A stretch of DNA of 64,000 nucleotides from [Phialemoniopsis] sp. UDSM-2020 (Eukaryota > Ascomycota > Sordariomycetes > Thyridiales > Thyridiaceae), in NCBI GenBank assembly GCA_018873225.1, contig JAEILZ010000004.1, forward strand, positions 4,216,001-4,280,000, read 5' to 3'. Under the pieces are notes generated by a model. It had not been told where the DNA came from. It saw nothing but the letters and a program-made list of their open reading frames with translations, and did not search any database. The position numbers and the translations under genes were made by a program. Positions 21,621-33,121 of this stretch are shown one piece after another (position 1 is the first letter of the stretch; every line of letters begins with the position of its first letter).

Positions 21621-23597
21621 ATGCTAGGCTTCGGACATCTCGACCTAAGGGCCACCTTCAACTCGAGGTTGACCCTAACGGTCCTCCTCATCGCCTTCTC
21701 CCAGTTCAACTTCGGCTTCGATAACCAAGGTTTTGCTTCCACGCAGGCCATGGATGCTTTCATCAAGCAGTTTGGCTCTTACGACGCAAAGACCAAGAAG
21801 TACTACCTCGACTCTGTCTGGCTCTCCTTTTTCAACGGCTTCATGTATATCGGACAGGCCTCGGGTAAGTCGATTGATTCCCATACGGAACTTGAATTGG
21901 CTAGGCCAAGCATGGCTGACTCCATGTGCCACAGGCGTTATCATCGGCAGTTACATCAGCAGACGCTGGGGCAGACGCATGTGCATGTTTACCATGAGTA
22001 TCTGGGCCGTCATCGCTGCTACGCTGGTCATTACTTCGAAGTCACCCGATCAGATCCTGGCAGCGCGTGTCCTGAACTGTAAGTAGCGAATGCTTCCTAC
22101 TCGGTCTTGAATCAAGACAAGGGAAGCGATAAGAGAGATTGGGGTCAAGTCCCAGAAAAATGCTAATGACATACAACCAGACATCTACATTGGCATGGAG
22201 CTGTCCGTGGTCCCCGTCTTCCAGTCTGAGATCACCCCAGCACGAGCTCGTGGCTTCGTCGTCGGCACCTACCAAGTCGCGCTATACGTACGTTCTACAC
22301 TGAGGAAAAACCGATATAAATAATAATGTATTGACTTTGTGTATCAGGTTGGTGGACTTATCATCAACTGCATTGCTCGCGGTACCGGTTCGATGGAAGG
22401 TCGGGAGGCATACATGATTCCCTACGGCTTGTTCTATGTTGTTCCCTCTGTTGTCACAGTAGCCATCTGGTTTGTCCCTGAGGTGAGTCGCCCTACCTTC
22501 TGAGAGTGGCCATTTGACCATGACTGACTCGAAAACCACCCCAGTCACCCAGATGGCTTGTTCTCAAGGATCGCCAGGAGGATGCCTTGAAGGCTCTGCA
22601 CCAGTTGCGTGACGGCAAGTTCACCGAGCAAGAGATCGATGAAGAGTTCGCTATCATCGTTGCCGGTATCAGCCAAGAGGTTGAACAAGGAAGCTTTCTT
22701 GACATCTTTAAGCGTGACCAGCTTCGCAGGACTATGGTTGTCATAGGATGCAACTTCTTCTTGCAGGCCACTGGTCAGATCTTCACTCAGATGTACGGCG
22801 CTATCTTCGTCAAGAAGCTCGGCACTATCAACCCTTTCACCGTCACTATCATTATCGCCGTGGTCAACACCCTGACCGCGGTTCTCGCTATGTCGCTTAC
22901 TGACAAGCTTGGTCGAAGGTATGCATTTATGACACCTGTATTGACCCTTTCAATCTAACTCTCTTCTACAGATTCCAACTTCTTGTCGGAGCTTCTATCC
23001 AAACTGCGGCCATGTTGACTATGGGTGGGCTGGGCACTGCGTCGCCAGTCACTGATGGCATGAAGATTGGCATCATTTCCATGATGGTTGTCACTACTTT
23101 CGGTTACTCCCTTGGATGGGCTCCGGCGGCTCACGTTCTCTCGGCCGAGATTCCCTCGACCAGGTGCCGTGACATGACCTACCGGACTGCATCCGTTCTT
23201 AACGTTGCTACCCAGTAAGTGCCAGTCATTAACAGGCGCTCTGAACCCCCAGTTTGCTAATAAAGTTTCACTGCACAGGTTTGCAGTCTCCTTCTCCATG
23301 CCGTACCTCCTCAACGCTCCGTACGCCGCCCTCGACTCCAAGGTCGGTTTCATCTTCGGCGCTATCGCATTCCTCTCGATTGTCTTCATCTACATGTTCG
23401 TGCCCAACCTATCCGGCCGTTCGCTGGAGGAGGTCGACAGGTTGTTTGAGTCGAACATCCCGATGAGGAAGTTCGGCAAGGTCCAGGTGGAGATGACTGT
23501 CGAGAACACCAAGGGCGTCGATGATGATGCCGTCTCCATGCACGCCGACATCACGCCCAAGGACCAGACTGTGCATGCCGAGGACAAGAGAGTGTAG
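21621..23597 (+). CDS. MFS sugar transporter (hexose/disaccharide type)
   Basis: Seven exons, with introns near 21866, 22082, 22289, 22481, 22919 and 23215, join to a full-length 12-helix sugar porter. Signatures are present in order: FGFDNQGFAS in helix 1, SRRWGRR in loop 2-3, GMELSVVPVFQSEITPARARG in helix 4 to loop 4-5, PESPRWL after helix 6, the matching DKLGRR in loop 8-9, and VPNLSGRSLEEVD after helix 12, the equivalent of PETKGLTLEE. The C-terminal tail is acidic and cytosolic. It imports a monosaccharide or small glycoside by proton symport. The exact sugar is not deducible; the GMELS variant resembles the lactose/alpha-glucoside permease side of the family. It is convergent with the NCS1 permease. 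Confidence 0.9.
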
Positions 23598-23868
23598 AAG
23601 AGGACGGGAATGACAAGGTCAGGTCATACGATTGCTCGACACCCTGAGCGGTGGCAGTCACGCTCAATGGGGCAGATTGGCAACATCAGATGACGCAACA
23701 ATTACATGTTTAGGTAGACGTGCTCATATACAGTACGTAAAGAACACAGGTACATCTAAATGCAAGTTATTGATCATACTGAAAGCGGGTATGAGAACAC
23801 GCAAAGAATGCTTCAGCCGACAAAAGTACCAGCCCCATGTCCATCGATCGTAACGGTGTTCACTTATC

Positions 23869-25650
23869 CTAGAAGTTGACATTCCTGCGAGCCTTTTTTT
23901 TCTCGCTGTCAAACATCACGTTCTCTCCATCCTTCGCAACGCCCTCAGTCACATCCAATTGCATCGGCTCAACACCGAGCTTCCTCGCTTCCTCCTCAGT
24001 GAAGGTGCCATAGTAGTCCATGTCGTCCATCTCGCCAGCTCCTGCTGGGGGCCAGATCTTATTGATCACAAGATGGACGACGAAGGAGATGGAAAACCCA
24101 AGAGGGAATGCCAGGTAGTACATATCCATCAAGGGCTCGGCTACTTTCACGCTATCGGGCGTCACAGTTGCCGCAAAGCCTGGGAGTTGCGTGGCAAAGC
24201 CGCAAACCCACGCGAAGAAGGCGCGCAAGTTGAAGCCCTTGTAAAAGTAGTAGATGCCGTCTGAACGGGGGTGGTACAGGTCTGTCAACTTGACGCGCCT
24301 CTTGCGGATGAAGAAGTACTCGCACATGTGGATGCCGATGATGGGCCCAAGAAAAGTGCTGTAGGCCGACAGTACGTTGATGAACACAGCTGCCGAGCTC
24401 AGCAGCTCCCAGGGGCAGAGCGCAATGCTAAGGACCAGGCCGATGTAGGCACCTCGGCGGATATTGATGTAACCGCTGAACAGACCAGCCAAGTCCATGC
24501 CAGCCGAGAAGGCGTTATCTACGCAGTTGATGCTGAGCTGCACGATCAAGAGACCGACACCAGCGAAGAAGGCACCTGCACGGCTCTTCGGGCCGTAGTC
24601 AGTGTCAAGCCACATCTGCACGATCAGGGGAGGGTTCCAAATGGCGTCGCCGTAGATCTGACCGGTTGCAGAGGCAGCCAAGCAGCCGAAGAGAGGGAAC
24701 AGCGTGCCGAAGAAGATGATGCTGAACCACTGGCCGAAGATCTGGTCGCCTGGCTTGCGCGCAAAACGCGAGTAGTCGGGCTGGTTGGTCAGACCAACTG
24801 CGATGCTGCCAATGACAGTTGTAATGCCCTGGACAATGCCCCAGCCGAGCTCGCTGGACGACATGGGCTTGGAGCCGGAACGCAGAAGCGCGCCGCCGCC
24901 CTTCGCAGTCGCCAGCGCCCAAATCATGATGGAGATCAAGGTGATTGACGAGATCGTGTTGAAGACCGCAAGGAGCTTCTGGATGCGCTCAGGTCTGATG
25001 TACAGAATCGGGATGATGGCGACATTGAATAAGATCCACCCCACGAATTGTTTCGTGGTCATATGCGCCGACTCAGGGAAGTGGTTGCCCATGTACTCGA
25101 AGGACGGGAAGATCGAGGACAGAATGTTGACGACGCAAAGGCCGCCGGTCCATGACTGCACGGCGAACCAGACGAGACTGAGGATAATGCGCTGAATGAG
25201 GATGATGTACTGGCCGTAGACACCCCAGACGTAGCGCGCCACGACGGGGAAGCCAATGTGCCATTGCGCGCCGACCATGCCATTGCCAATTGCAACGAGT
25301 GCAGTGATGGTCTTGCCGATGATGGTCGCGAGAATGGCCTGCCATACAGACAGCCCGGCGGTGACGAGCGAAGCTCCAAGCTGCCAATTGGAGACTGTGA
25401 TGACGCAAAAACCGTTAGAGAATGCTCATGGTCACAGTGGCTCCAGTTGGGTTCTAGGCCGCGAAGGGGTCCCATTGCACCACTTACTAGCCACTTGATT
25501 CGTCAGCCAGAAGGACATGAACGTCCACATTGTCCACCGGCGCCGATGCGGCGGCATTGGCCGGATGTCATCATTGATCCAAATATTAGCCTCCGTCGCG
25601 TCGGCGGACGGCAGGCGCAATTTGTGCAGGAATGTGTCAAATGCAACCAT
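23869..25650 (-). CDS. NCS1 family permease (uracil/allantoin/hydantoin type)
   Basis: Two exons (25650-25488, 25394-23869) with a GT-AG intron give 562 residues. The start is ATG 25650; the N-terminus carries NxDIRPxPP-type sequence (WINDDIRPMPPHRRRW) shared by Fur4/Dal4-type carriers. Family motifs follow: NQVAISNWQLGAS, ITALVAIGNGMVGAQWHIGFPVVAR, GLTNQPDYSRFARKP and SINCVDNAFSAGMDLAGLF, with about 12 membrane segments. NCS1 proteins import nucleobases, allantoin, hydantoins or related heterocycles with a proton or sodium ion. The gene is divergent from a hydantoinase-like gene across 824 bases rich in GATA sites, so a hydantoin- or ureide-like substrate used as nitrogen source is a reasonable inference. 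Confidence 0.9.
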
Positions 25651-26474
25651 TGTACTAAGCAATCGATGACACTCTTTTGGGAGTAAGGGTCTTCGGCCAA
25701 GTTGGGAGGAGTGCGATCCACCACTGCGCATGTGGGAGTCGGGACTTGGCCGGGTGTTATATGACCGCGGTGAGCTGTGTCCCGTCCAGGGGGATCGTCT
25801 TTCTCCAGCGGCATGCAAGAGATAGCCATTTGCCGTGCGGTAGATAGTCAATCATCAAGGAGCCTGGATAAACTTGCCCTAGCTCTGAGATAGTCGAATC
25901 CCTCGCCTTGCTTCACTGGACGGAGAACTGTCGGTGTGGGCCCCTTTGACCTCGTTTCGTCCCTGCTTATCTCTCCTCCATCCCGTCAGGGTCGACGAGC
26001 TCGACATGGTGGACTCAAAACACGCAACGCGCGAACCTCGAAGGGAAAGGTTAGGCGTGTATTAGTCCACATGCAGATCGGCATGCGGGGTTGCGTGATC
26101 CAACGAAGATAACAAAAGGCTGGGTTCCCCAGTTTACCTCGCACTCTTCGCCGATCGCGCCGCGGACTCATGCCGAATCTGGAGTTAGGCGAACCAGTTG
26201 AGCGGAGCAAGCTGAGCTTGGCATTACCCGATGACCGGTGCCCGGACTTATCCCATGCAGCACACCCGCATAAATCCATCACTACCGAGAGAAGCATTTC
26301 CCCGGGACAGCCATTTTTATCAAAGAAAAGATAACGACGCACCGTCGCACTCGCTGGATTGTCTCGCACTGAACGAAGACACCAGTTGCACCCGCGTCGA
26401 GTGCCCCTGGTTGGGAGTCTGCTCGCACAGTAAACTCGTACGCTCTGTCTACTCGATCAATATAGCTTCGGAAA
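25651..26474. promoter_or_regulatory. Divergent promoter with seven HGATAR sites
   Basis: HGATAR matches on either strand: 25820-25825, 25843-25848, 25888-25893, 25967-25972, 26107-26112, 26317-26322 and 26329-26334. Two or three would be expected by chance in 824 bases of even composition. AreA/NIT2 GATA factors bind this motif in nitrogen-regulated promoters. Confidence 0.5.
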
Positions 26475-29400
26475 ATGGGTTCCCTGGGTGATGGCGGCAG
26501 AACCGTACGTATCGGTGTTGATGTTGGAGGTAAGTAAAGCACGTAGACTAGTAGCAAAGCTCTTGATTAACCCAAGTAAAGGCACCAACACCGACGCTGT
26601 GGCGATCGACCTCGCCCTGCAGCGAGACAAGGACCGGGGTGTCATCGCCAACTGCAAGACGCCCACGACTCCGGATGCAACGTCGGGCATCGAGTCTGCC
26701 GTGCGCTCCGTGCTCGAGGCTTCGGGGCTCATAAAAACACCGGAGCGCATCGCCTCCGTCACCATCGGCACCACCCACTTCATCAACGCCGTCATCGAGC
26801 GGGATGCCCGTCGTCTGCGGCGCGTGGCCGTCGTGCGCCTGTCCAAGTCCTTCCTGCGCGAGGTGCCGCCCTTCGCCGAGTTCCCACCTGACCTGACGGC
26901 CATCCTGCGCGGCCACACCGGCATCGTCGACGGCGGCCTGCACATCGACGGGTCGCAGGAGGCGCCGGTGCGGGAGGAGCAGGTCGTTGCCGAGTGCGCC
27001 AGGATCCGCGCGTCGGGCGAGACCGCCGTCGTCGTCGCCGGCGTCTACTCGCCCATCGACGAGGTGTTCAAGCAGGAGAGCAAGGTGCGCGACATCATCG
27101 TGCGCGAGCTGCCCGGCGTCGACGTCGTGTGCAGCCACGAGGCGAGCGCCAGCATCGGCTTCATAGAGCGCGAGAACGCCGCCATCCTCAACGGCGCCAT
27201 CCTGCAGTACGCCCGCAAGACTGTCGGCCGTTTCCGGCTGGCCATGAAGAAGCTCAATCTGCACTGCCCCTTGTTCCTGACGCAAAACGACGGTACCATC
27301 TTGGACGCGGCGACGGCGGCAAAGATGCCCATCCGGACTTTCTGCTCGGGCCCCACCAACTCGATGCGTGGTGCCGCGTATCTCTCTGGACTAGACGACG
27401 GAGGTGACAGCTCGGCCATCGTGGTGGACATTGGTGGTACTACCTCTGACTTGGGCGTGCTGCTCCCTTCGGGTATGCCTCGACAGGCATCTGCATACGT
27501 CACCGTCGCGGGCGTCAGAGTCAACTACTCCATGCCTCACCTTCACTCGATTGGCCTCGGTGGAGGATCAATCGTGCGCAAGGTCGTTGACAAGGTCCGC
27601 GTAGGACCCGACTCCGTCGGCAACGAGCTGCTCCAAAGAGGTCTTGTCTTCGGTGGCGACATCTGCACCACGACAGATATCGCTGTGGCATCGGGCAAGG
27701 CCGAAGTCGGAACGGCGTCAAAAGTATCACACCTTGACAAGGAGTACGTCACAGAAGCCGGGAAGCGTATCAAAGCTCTGCTCGAGAGTGCTATAGATGT
27801 CATTAAGACTTCGCCAGACCCCATCCCCGTCCTGCTCGTCGGAGGTGGCGCAATTCTCTCACCCGACACTCTGGAAGGCGCATCGCAGCTGATCCGCCCG
27901 CCCTTCCACGATGTTGCCAACGCCGTGGGAGCTGCCATCGCAAGGGTATGCGGTGCCGTAGATATCGTTCAAGGTACCACGCACCAGACCGAGCACCAGG
28001 CGATCGAGCACGCCAAGGAGGTTGCGATTCAGCGTGCACTAGAGGCTGGCGCGCTGCAGCACAGCATACGGATAGCGGAGATCGAGAGCATGCCGCTGCA
28101 GTACGTCGCGAACCAGGTGCGCACCATGGTCAAGGCGGTGGGCGACATTGATCTCCACGCCAAGGTGGCCGACGTCAAGGCTGAGGAGGACGAAGACGAG
28201 GCCGAGGAGGAGACTGAGGTTGCCAAGAACTTCGACGCCAAGGCAGAGCAGGAGGCAGAAGTCGATCCTCGGACATATAAGCCAGATATTCAAGTGAATG
28301 ATAAGGGGGTGCCGGAATGGATCATCACTCCTACGGATCTAGACTACCTAGCCAACGGCTGTTACGTGCTGGGATGCGCCGGCGGTGGCAGTCCTGCCGC
28401 TTCGAGAATTCAGCTACGGAGCATGTTGCGCGACGGGCATCGAATCCGTGTCATCGACCAGTCGTCACTCAAGGACGACGATGTCATCTACTGGGGTGGG
28501 CACATGGGCTCTCCCGCTGTTTCTGTCGAGCGATTACAGTCGCTGGAAACAGTCGATGCATTCCACGTGCTGATGGAATATCTGAACCACAAGTCGTTCG
28601 ACGCCGTGATGGGTCTGGAGATCGGTGGTGCAAACGGCTTGGAGCCATTCCTTGCCGGTGCGAGCAGATTTTTTGACGCGCCCGTCATCGACGGCGACTG
28701 GATGGGCAGAGCGTACCCGACGTACTGGCAAACAACTCTTGCAGTTCACGCGCCGCTGGAGCTCGTCCCTTGTGCTATCGACTCCGGCGATGGCAAGAGC
28801 ATAATCATGACGCGGGCCCCCAACGACGAGATTGTGGATCGCGCCCTACGTGCTTCATGTTCGGAAATGGGCTCTCGCGTGGGCATGGCCGCCAAGCCAA
28901 CCACGACGGACAAGGTGCGCAAGTTTGGCGTTCTGAACACCGTGTCACTTGCCTGGCGTATCGGCCGCGCCATCGCTATCAGCAGGGCGACAAATACGCT
29001 CAACACCGTCGCCGAGTCCATCATCAAGGAGGCGGGTGGCCAGGAGGCGGCCAAGGTGCTGTTCCGGGGAAAGATCACGCGCATCGACAGGCGCCTGTTC
29101 AAGGGTCACTCCTACGGTACGGTCTACATCTCGGCATTTGGGGATGCGGACGAGGACGAGGAAAAGTCAACTTCTGAGAGGGCTGTACCCGTGGCGCAGG
29201 GAGGCGAGTTGCGTATCCCTTTCAAGAACGAGAACATATACGCCGAGCATGTGGCCGAGGACGGCACGAGCACAATGATTGCCACCGTGCCCGATCTCAT
29301 CGCGATCCTGGACAATGAGTCTGGCCAGGCTTTGGGTGTGCCAGAGTTCAAGTATGGATACCGGGTCACGGTCATTGGCATAACGTGCTCGCCGCGGTGG

Positions 29401-29529
29401 ACAGAGACCAAGGCTGGTATTGAGATTGGCGGTCCGGGCGCCTTTGGCTACGAGAAGTTGGAGTACAAACCCTTGGGTAAGTATGTTGAGCCGGTGAGTG
29501 TAATTCAGGAGTATGCACCAAAGGAGTAG
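26475..29529 (+). CDS. Hydantoinase/oxoprolinase A fused to DUF917 domain
   Basis: A short first exon (26475-26529, MGSLGDGGRTVRIGVDVG) joins exon 26582-29529 in frame, giving 1000 residues. Residues about 10-190 are the hydantoinase A N-terminal domain (phosphate-binding GVDVGGTNTDA, GTTHFINAVIER). Residues about 200-520 are the HyuA ATPase-like domain (FCSGPTNSMRGA, VVDIGGTTSDLG, IGLGGGS). An acidic E/D-rich linker lies near 550-575, and DUF917 fills about 597-1000 (GGGSPAASR, YWGGHMGSP). HyuA proteins cleave hydantoins, 5-oxoproline or lactams with ATP, normally with HyuB; no HyuB is present and DUF917 occupies its place. It is divergent from the NCS1 permease, which probably supplies its substrate. 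Third codon positions are strongly G/C. Confidence 0.9.
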
Positions 29530-30232
29530 AGCCATGGATTTAGACGCAAATGAGAATCCTGGTATAATCCAATTTGCGGTATTTATGGCAAATTGACGTG
29601 AAATTCTACCTAACGCGCGCATTTGTTGTATGGCTGGGTTACATACCTGGTATTTGTTGAACGCAAGCCAAATCAACGACCCGGCCATGTAGCCTTCGTC
29701 GCAATGAATCCGTCCCTTAACTTGGTTGTCTCTAGACGAGCCTGGATCAAATAGGGATTAGCCGTAACTAAGAGATGGGAAGACACCACTCCCAGAGTTG
29801 CGTCTGGCCTTCTCTTTTCATTCTATCACTCGTCCGGAACTAGTTAATGGTTGACATTGAATACAACTAATGTTTCTGATTATAACAGTGGTGCTGCATT
29901 GGTAGATAGTTCCGCAGTAGGGATATCTCGGGTTCGTCTTTAATCACTGGAAAACCAATGTCATCGACTTGTCGTTACTCCGTCATTAAACGCGTTTCGA
30001 TTAATGCTCATAGGAGCTCGAAAACACCCTCATGCCAGGTGTCAAGGACTAGATACTTGGGAGAGAAGCATAAATAGTCCACTGTCCGACCCGGCCCTCC
30101 TCCTCACTTTGACTTCTTTTTCAACTTTCTCCTCCTGGTAGTGGACTTGGGTATGGGCATATCTCCTGAGTGACTCGAAGTCTCTTCTGCCGCACACATT
30201 ACCCTTTTCTTCCGCCTCTAGGCAACGTCACC
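29530..30232. promoter_or_regulatory. Intergenic with promoter of the secreted orphan
   Basis: About 700 bases between tandem genes. A TATA-like CATAAATAG near 30069, followed by a pyrimidine-rich stretch at 30096-30135, is the probable promoter and start region of the next gene. Confidence 0.4.
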
Positions 30233-31006
30233 ATGCGTGCCCTCAACTGCCTCGTCGGCACCTGCATGGTCGCCGGCGCCCTCGCCAGCAAAGTCCGCAT
30301 CCAACCACGCGACACACCCTCCTCGGTGCCCGACAGCCCCGTGGTCGTCTACGAGACCGAATTCGCCGAGGCACCCGGCGTCACCGTGACCGTGATCCAC
30401 ATGCCCGACCCGACCAACCACCAGGCGCGGCCCCACGTCCAGGCGCACCAGCCCCGGCCGCGCCCGGACCCCGCGGACGAGGGCAAGAAGAAATACAAGA
30501 AGAAGCCGTGGATCTTCGACGACCGCTCGGGCAAGACCCCGCTCTTCGCCTGGGACCGCCAGCGCATCCAGGCCGAGAAGGACGACGGCTCCTACGATCC
30601 TCCCGGCCACCCGCTCGTCGAGGAGAAGACGCACGGCATGTGCCGCTGGAACGAGGACAACCGCCTCAAGTTCGCGCTGCAGATCGACGCCGGGTCCGAC
30701 GTCCTGGGCTACAAGGCCGACAAGCTGCAGCCCAAGATCCAGGGGTGGCACTGCAAGGTCAAGACGTGGGAGGCCGTGCACTTTGACCACGACAGGAAGA
30801 CGGCCATTGTGTTCGAGGCCAACAACGGCATCCCGTACGTCCTGCCCTGCGAAGGCCCCAAGATCCTCGGGTGGGTTGGCGAGCTCACGGGCACACCCGT
30901 CGACTTCAAGTGCGTCCAGGCTTCGGACTCGATGATTCGGGATTGGTTCCGGGACCGCAGCGTCGACGAGAGGCTCGATATCATGGAGAAGGAGAAGGAA
31001 AAGTAG
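30233..31006 (+). CDS. Secreted protein of unknown function
   Basis: A single exon encodes 257 residues from a good start context (CACCATGC). A signal peptide of about 18 residues (MRALNCLVGTCMVAGALA) is followed by a proline-, arginine- and lysine-rich segment (about residues 60-100, including KKKYKKKPW). A globular region then has four cysteines (GMCRW, WHCKV, LPCEG, FKCVQ), which could form two disulfides. The tail ends in a K/E run. Third positions of codons are almost all C or G, which in such fungi accompanies high expression. No family is recognised. KKK/R sites before the globular part could be processing sites, but this is speculation. Confidence 0.75.
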   Translation: MRALNCLVGTCMVAGALASKVRIQPRDTPSSVPDSPVVVYETEFAEAPGVTVTVIHMPDPTNHQARPHVQAHQPRPRPDPADEGKKKYKKKPWIFDDRSGKTPLFAWDRQRIQAEKDDGSYDPPGHPLVEEKTHGMCRWNEDNRLKFALQIDAGSDVLGYKADKLQPKIQGWHCKVKTWEAVHFDHDRKTAIVFEANNGIPYVLPCEGPKILGWVGELTGTPVDFKCVQASDSMIRDWFRDRSVDERLDIMEKEKEK

Positions 31007-31367
31007 AAGGAGAAGGAGGAAGGGAAGTAAGCTCTGTTGCTCACAGTGATATTCTTCGCTCTCACGTTCTGTACTCGCGATATTATCATACCGGTTCGAA
31101 CGTTGGTATCGAGTTTGGGATGTAGTGAGCTCGCTTCATATCATTCCAGGATTTCGATAAACGCAATTGTGTTCCTTGATTCCTTAACGAGAAAAGTTCA
31201 ATGTGTTTCAAGTTGCTATTAACCATGCTGCTATCAATTCTACAAAGAAAAAATACGTTGCGATGCCCCTGAACGCCGACCGAACCGGATGAAAGCTGCA
31301 AGCTAATTAGGAGGGAAAGGCGGCCATCTCATGTGGAATGACCCTTACCCCGAAATGCATCTGTCGA
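31007..31367. other. Intergenic, convergent 3' ends
   Basis: About 360 bases between convergent genes. Nothing further is recognised. Confidence 0.5.
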
Positions 31368-33121
31368 TCATTTCTTCGACTTCTTCTCTGACTTCTTTGC
31401 ATCATCTCCTTTGTCGCCCTTCTTCTCGTCCTTTTTGTCATCCTTCTCATCCTTATCGCCCTTCTTGTCATCACCACTCTCGTCTTGCTTGTCTTCTTCA
31501 TCCCCCTCGGATTCGTCATTCTCGCCATTGTCCTCGCTGTTGTCCTCACTGTCGTCCTTGCTGTCCTCGCTGTCATCCTTGCTGTCCTTCTTCTTTCCCT
31601 GATCCTTGCCCTTCGATTTATCCTTGTCCTCGGGCTTCTTCTTCTCCTTGGAGTCGTCCTTAGAGGCGTCCTTGGAATCATCTGACTTGTCCTGGTCCTC
31701 CTGTTCACTGTCCTCGGCACTCTCATTATCACTCTCATTATCACTCTCGTCGTCACCATTGTCATCGCCCTGGTCGTCACCCTCCTCCTCTTCTTGTTTC
31801 TCGCCTTCCTTGCCCTGCTTCCCCTCCTTCTTGTCGCCATCCTTCTTGTCGCCATCCTTCTTGTCACCGTCCTTCTTGCCTCCCTTCTTCTTCTCCTTCT
31901 TCTCCTCTTCCTTCTTCTTGCGCTCCTCTTCCTCCTTGGCCTTACGGTTCTTCACCCTCTCCTCTTCCTCAAGCTTGGCCCACTTCTGTCCGTACGGTTG
32001 AGCAACCTCCTTGGAGAGGGTCTTGTCCATCTGGTCTTCGATGCGGGATACGACGAAAGGCTGGTTCTCGTTGCCGCTCTTGGCGCGACCCACTAGGCTG
32101 ATGAAGATGGCACCCCCAACCACGGCAGTGAGGACGAAACGGTAGGTAGGATACCAGCTAGGGGCCCAGCCGTTGGTGGAGGCGCGGGTGTCCGCCATGT
32201 AGAGGGCGGTGAAGGTCACAAACTGAGAGGTGAGGGCCCAAGGGATGGGCATAAAGAGGGTCGGCCATGCGGCGGCGGGCGCAAGGACTCCCATGCCGTA
32301 ACGGAAACGGGTGCGATCATGGTCGGGCTTCTTCTCGGAAAATTCGAGACCCTACGACAAGGGCTATCAGCGATGGTCCGCGACGGATAACAAGGATACG
32401 AAATCAAAGACTTACCCAGTGGATGGCACCGAGGAACGAGATAATGACAGCGCCATAACCGAGCTGGATCTGTTCAAGAGAATGTAGCCACGAAGCGGCA
32501 GTCTCGGGGTTGAGAAGGAAGCTGTTGATAAAGTTGGAAGAGGTTGGCCATTCCGTCCTCATGTTCCAGCCGAGAACGAGTGTGGATATGGATGTGCCTA
32601 GGTATGGCAGAGTGCCAGCGAGGCCCAAGAAGTAGGGCTCTTTGGGTACGCTAGATAGGGCCAGAGTCTCCTTGATCGTTTTCTAGAAGTAATTGGACTT
32701 GTCAGTGCCATGAAGCCATTGCCATGCACGTCGCAATGTGCATCGTGTAGGCATCACTCACCAAATCTTGTGCGACGCCGCTGCTAATGTCCCGTTCTTC
32801 CTTGGCCGCCTCCGAAGTCGTAGAGGGGGAAGGCTCTATAACATGACGGACGCTGGACTCAGTAGAAACAGCGGGCGGATCTGATACCAGCTTCTCCTGG
32901 CCCAGCTTCTTTTCGGATTCCTTGTCGATAGAAGTGGGCGGTACGGGCGGCTTGGTCGAGTACTCGGTGCGCCAGGCCAGGCTGAGTGGTGATGCCAGAG
33001 CCCTAGGTCGCCTGCGTTGCAAAGCAAATGTGGAAAAGGCCTTTGGGGGGCATGTCGGACCTTTGCTCTGGGCAATTGCCCTCGCAGAAGAGCTGATCAG
33101 AGGCCGGGTTGTGCGGAACAT
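31368..33121 (-). CDS. Mitochondrial DUF3429 (TMEM69-like) membrane protein with charged tail
   Basis: Three exons (33121-32762, 32682-32416, 32351-31368) join to 536 residues. The N-terminus MFRTTRPLISSSARAIAQ is basic, lacks acids and looks like a mitochondrial presequence. A variable linker to about residue 120 precedes the DUF3429 core (PYFLGLAGTLPYLGTS, GYGAVIISFLGAIHWG, YGMGVLAPAAAWPTLF), about five membrane spans. The family is found in the mitochondrial inner membrane (fungal mitochondrial inner membrane protein 1, animal TMEM69); its role is unclear. The last 200 residues or so are low-complexity K/E/D/S sequence with small repeats such as KKDGD and SDNE, much longer than the core needs. 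Length of this tail is likely to vary among strains. Confidence 0.85.
31371..31990 (-). repeat. Low-complexity K/E/D/S coding repeat
   Basis: This lies within the 3' part of the DUF3429 gene. Imperfect GAC/GAG/AAG/TCC codon runs encode repeats of KKDGD (three to four copies near 31840-31870), ESDN, DDSED and KDEK units. Confidence 0.8.

Noticed and set aside
31091..31112. GGTTCGAAC hairpin as tRNA-like element
   Set aside because: It is only a short imperfect palindrome in a 3' flank, with no cloverleaf.
31307..31867. 186-residue Arg/Thr/Met-rich frame
   Set aside because: It is an out-of-frame shadow of the K/E/D codon repeats in the DUF3429 gene.
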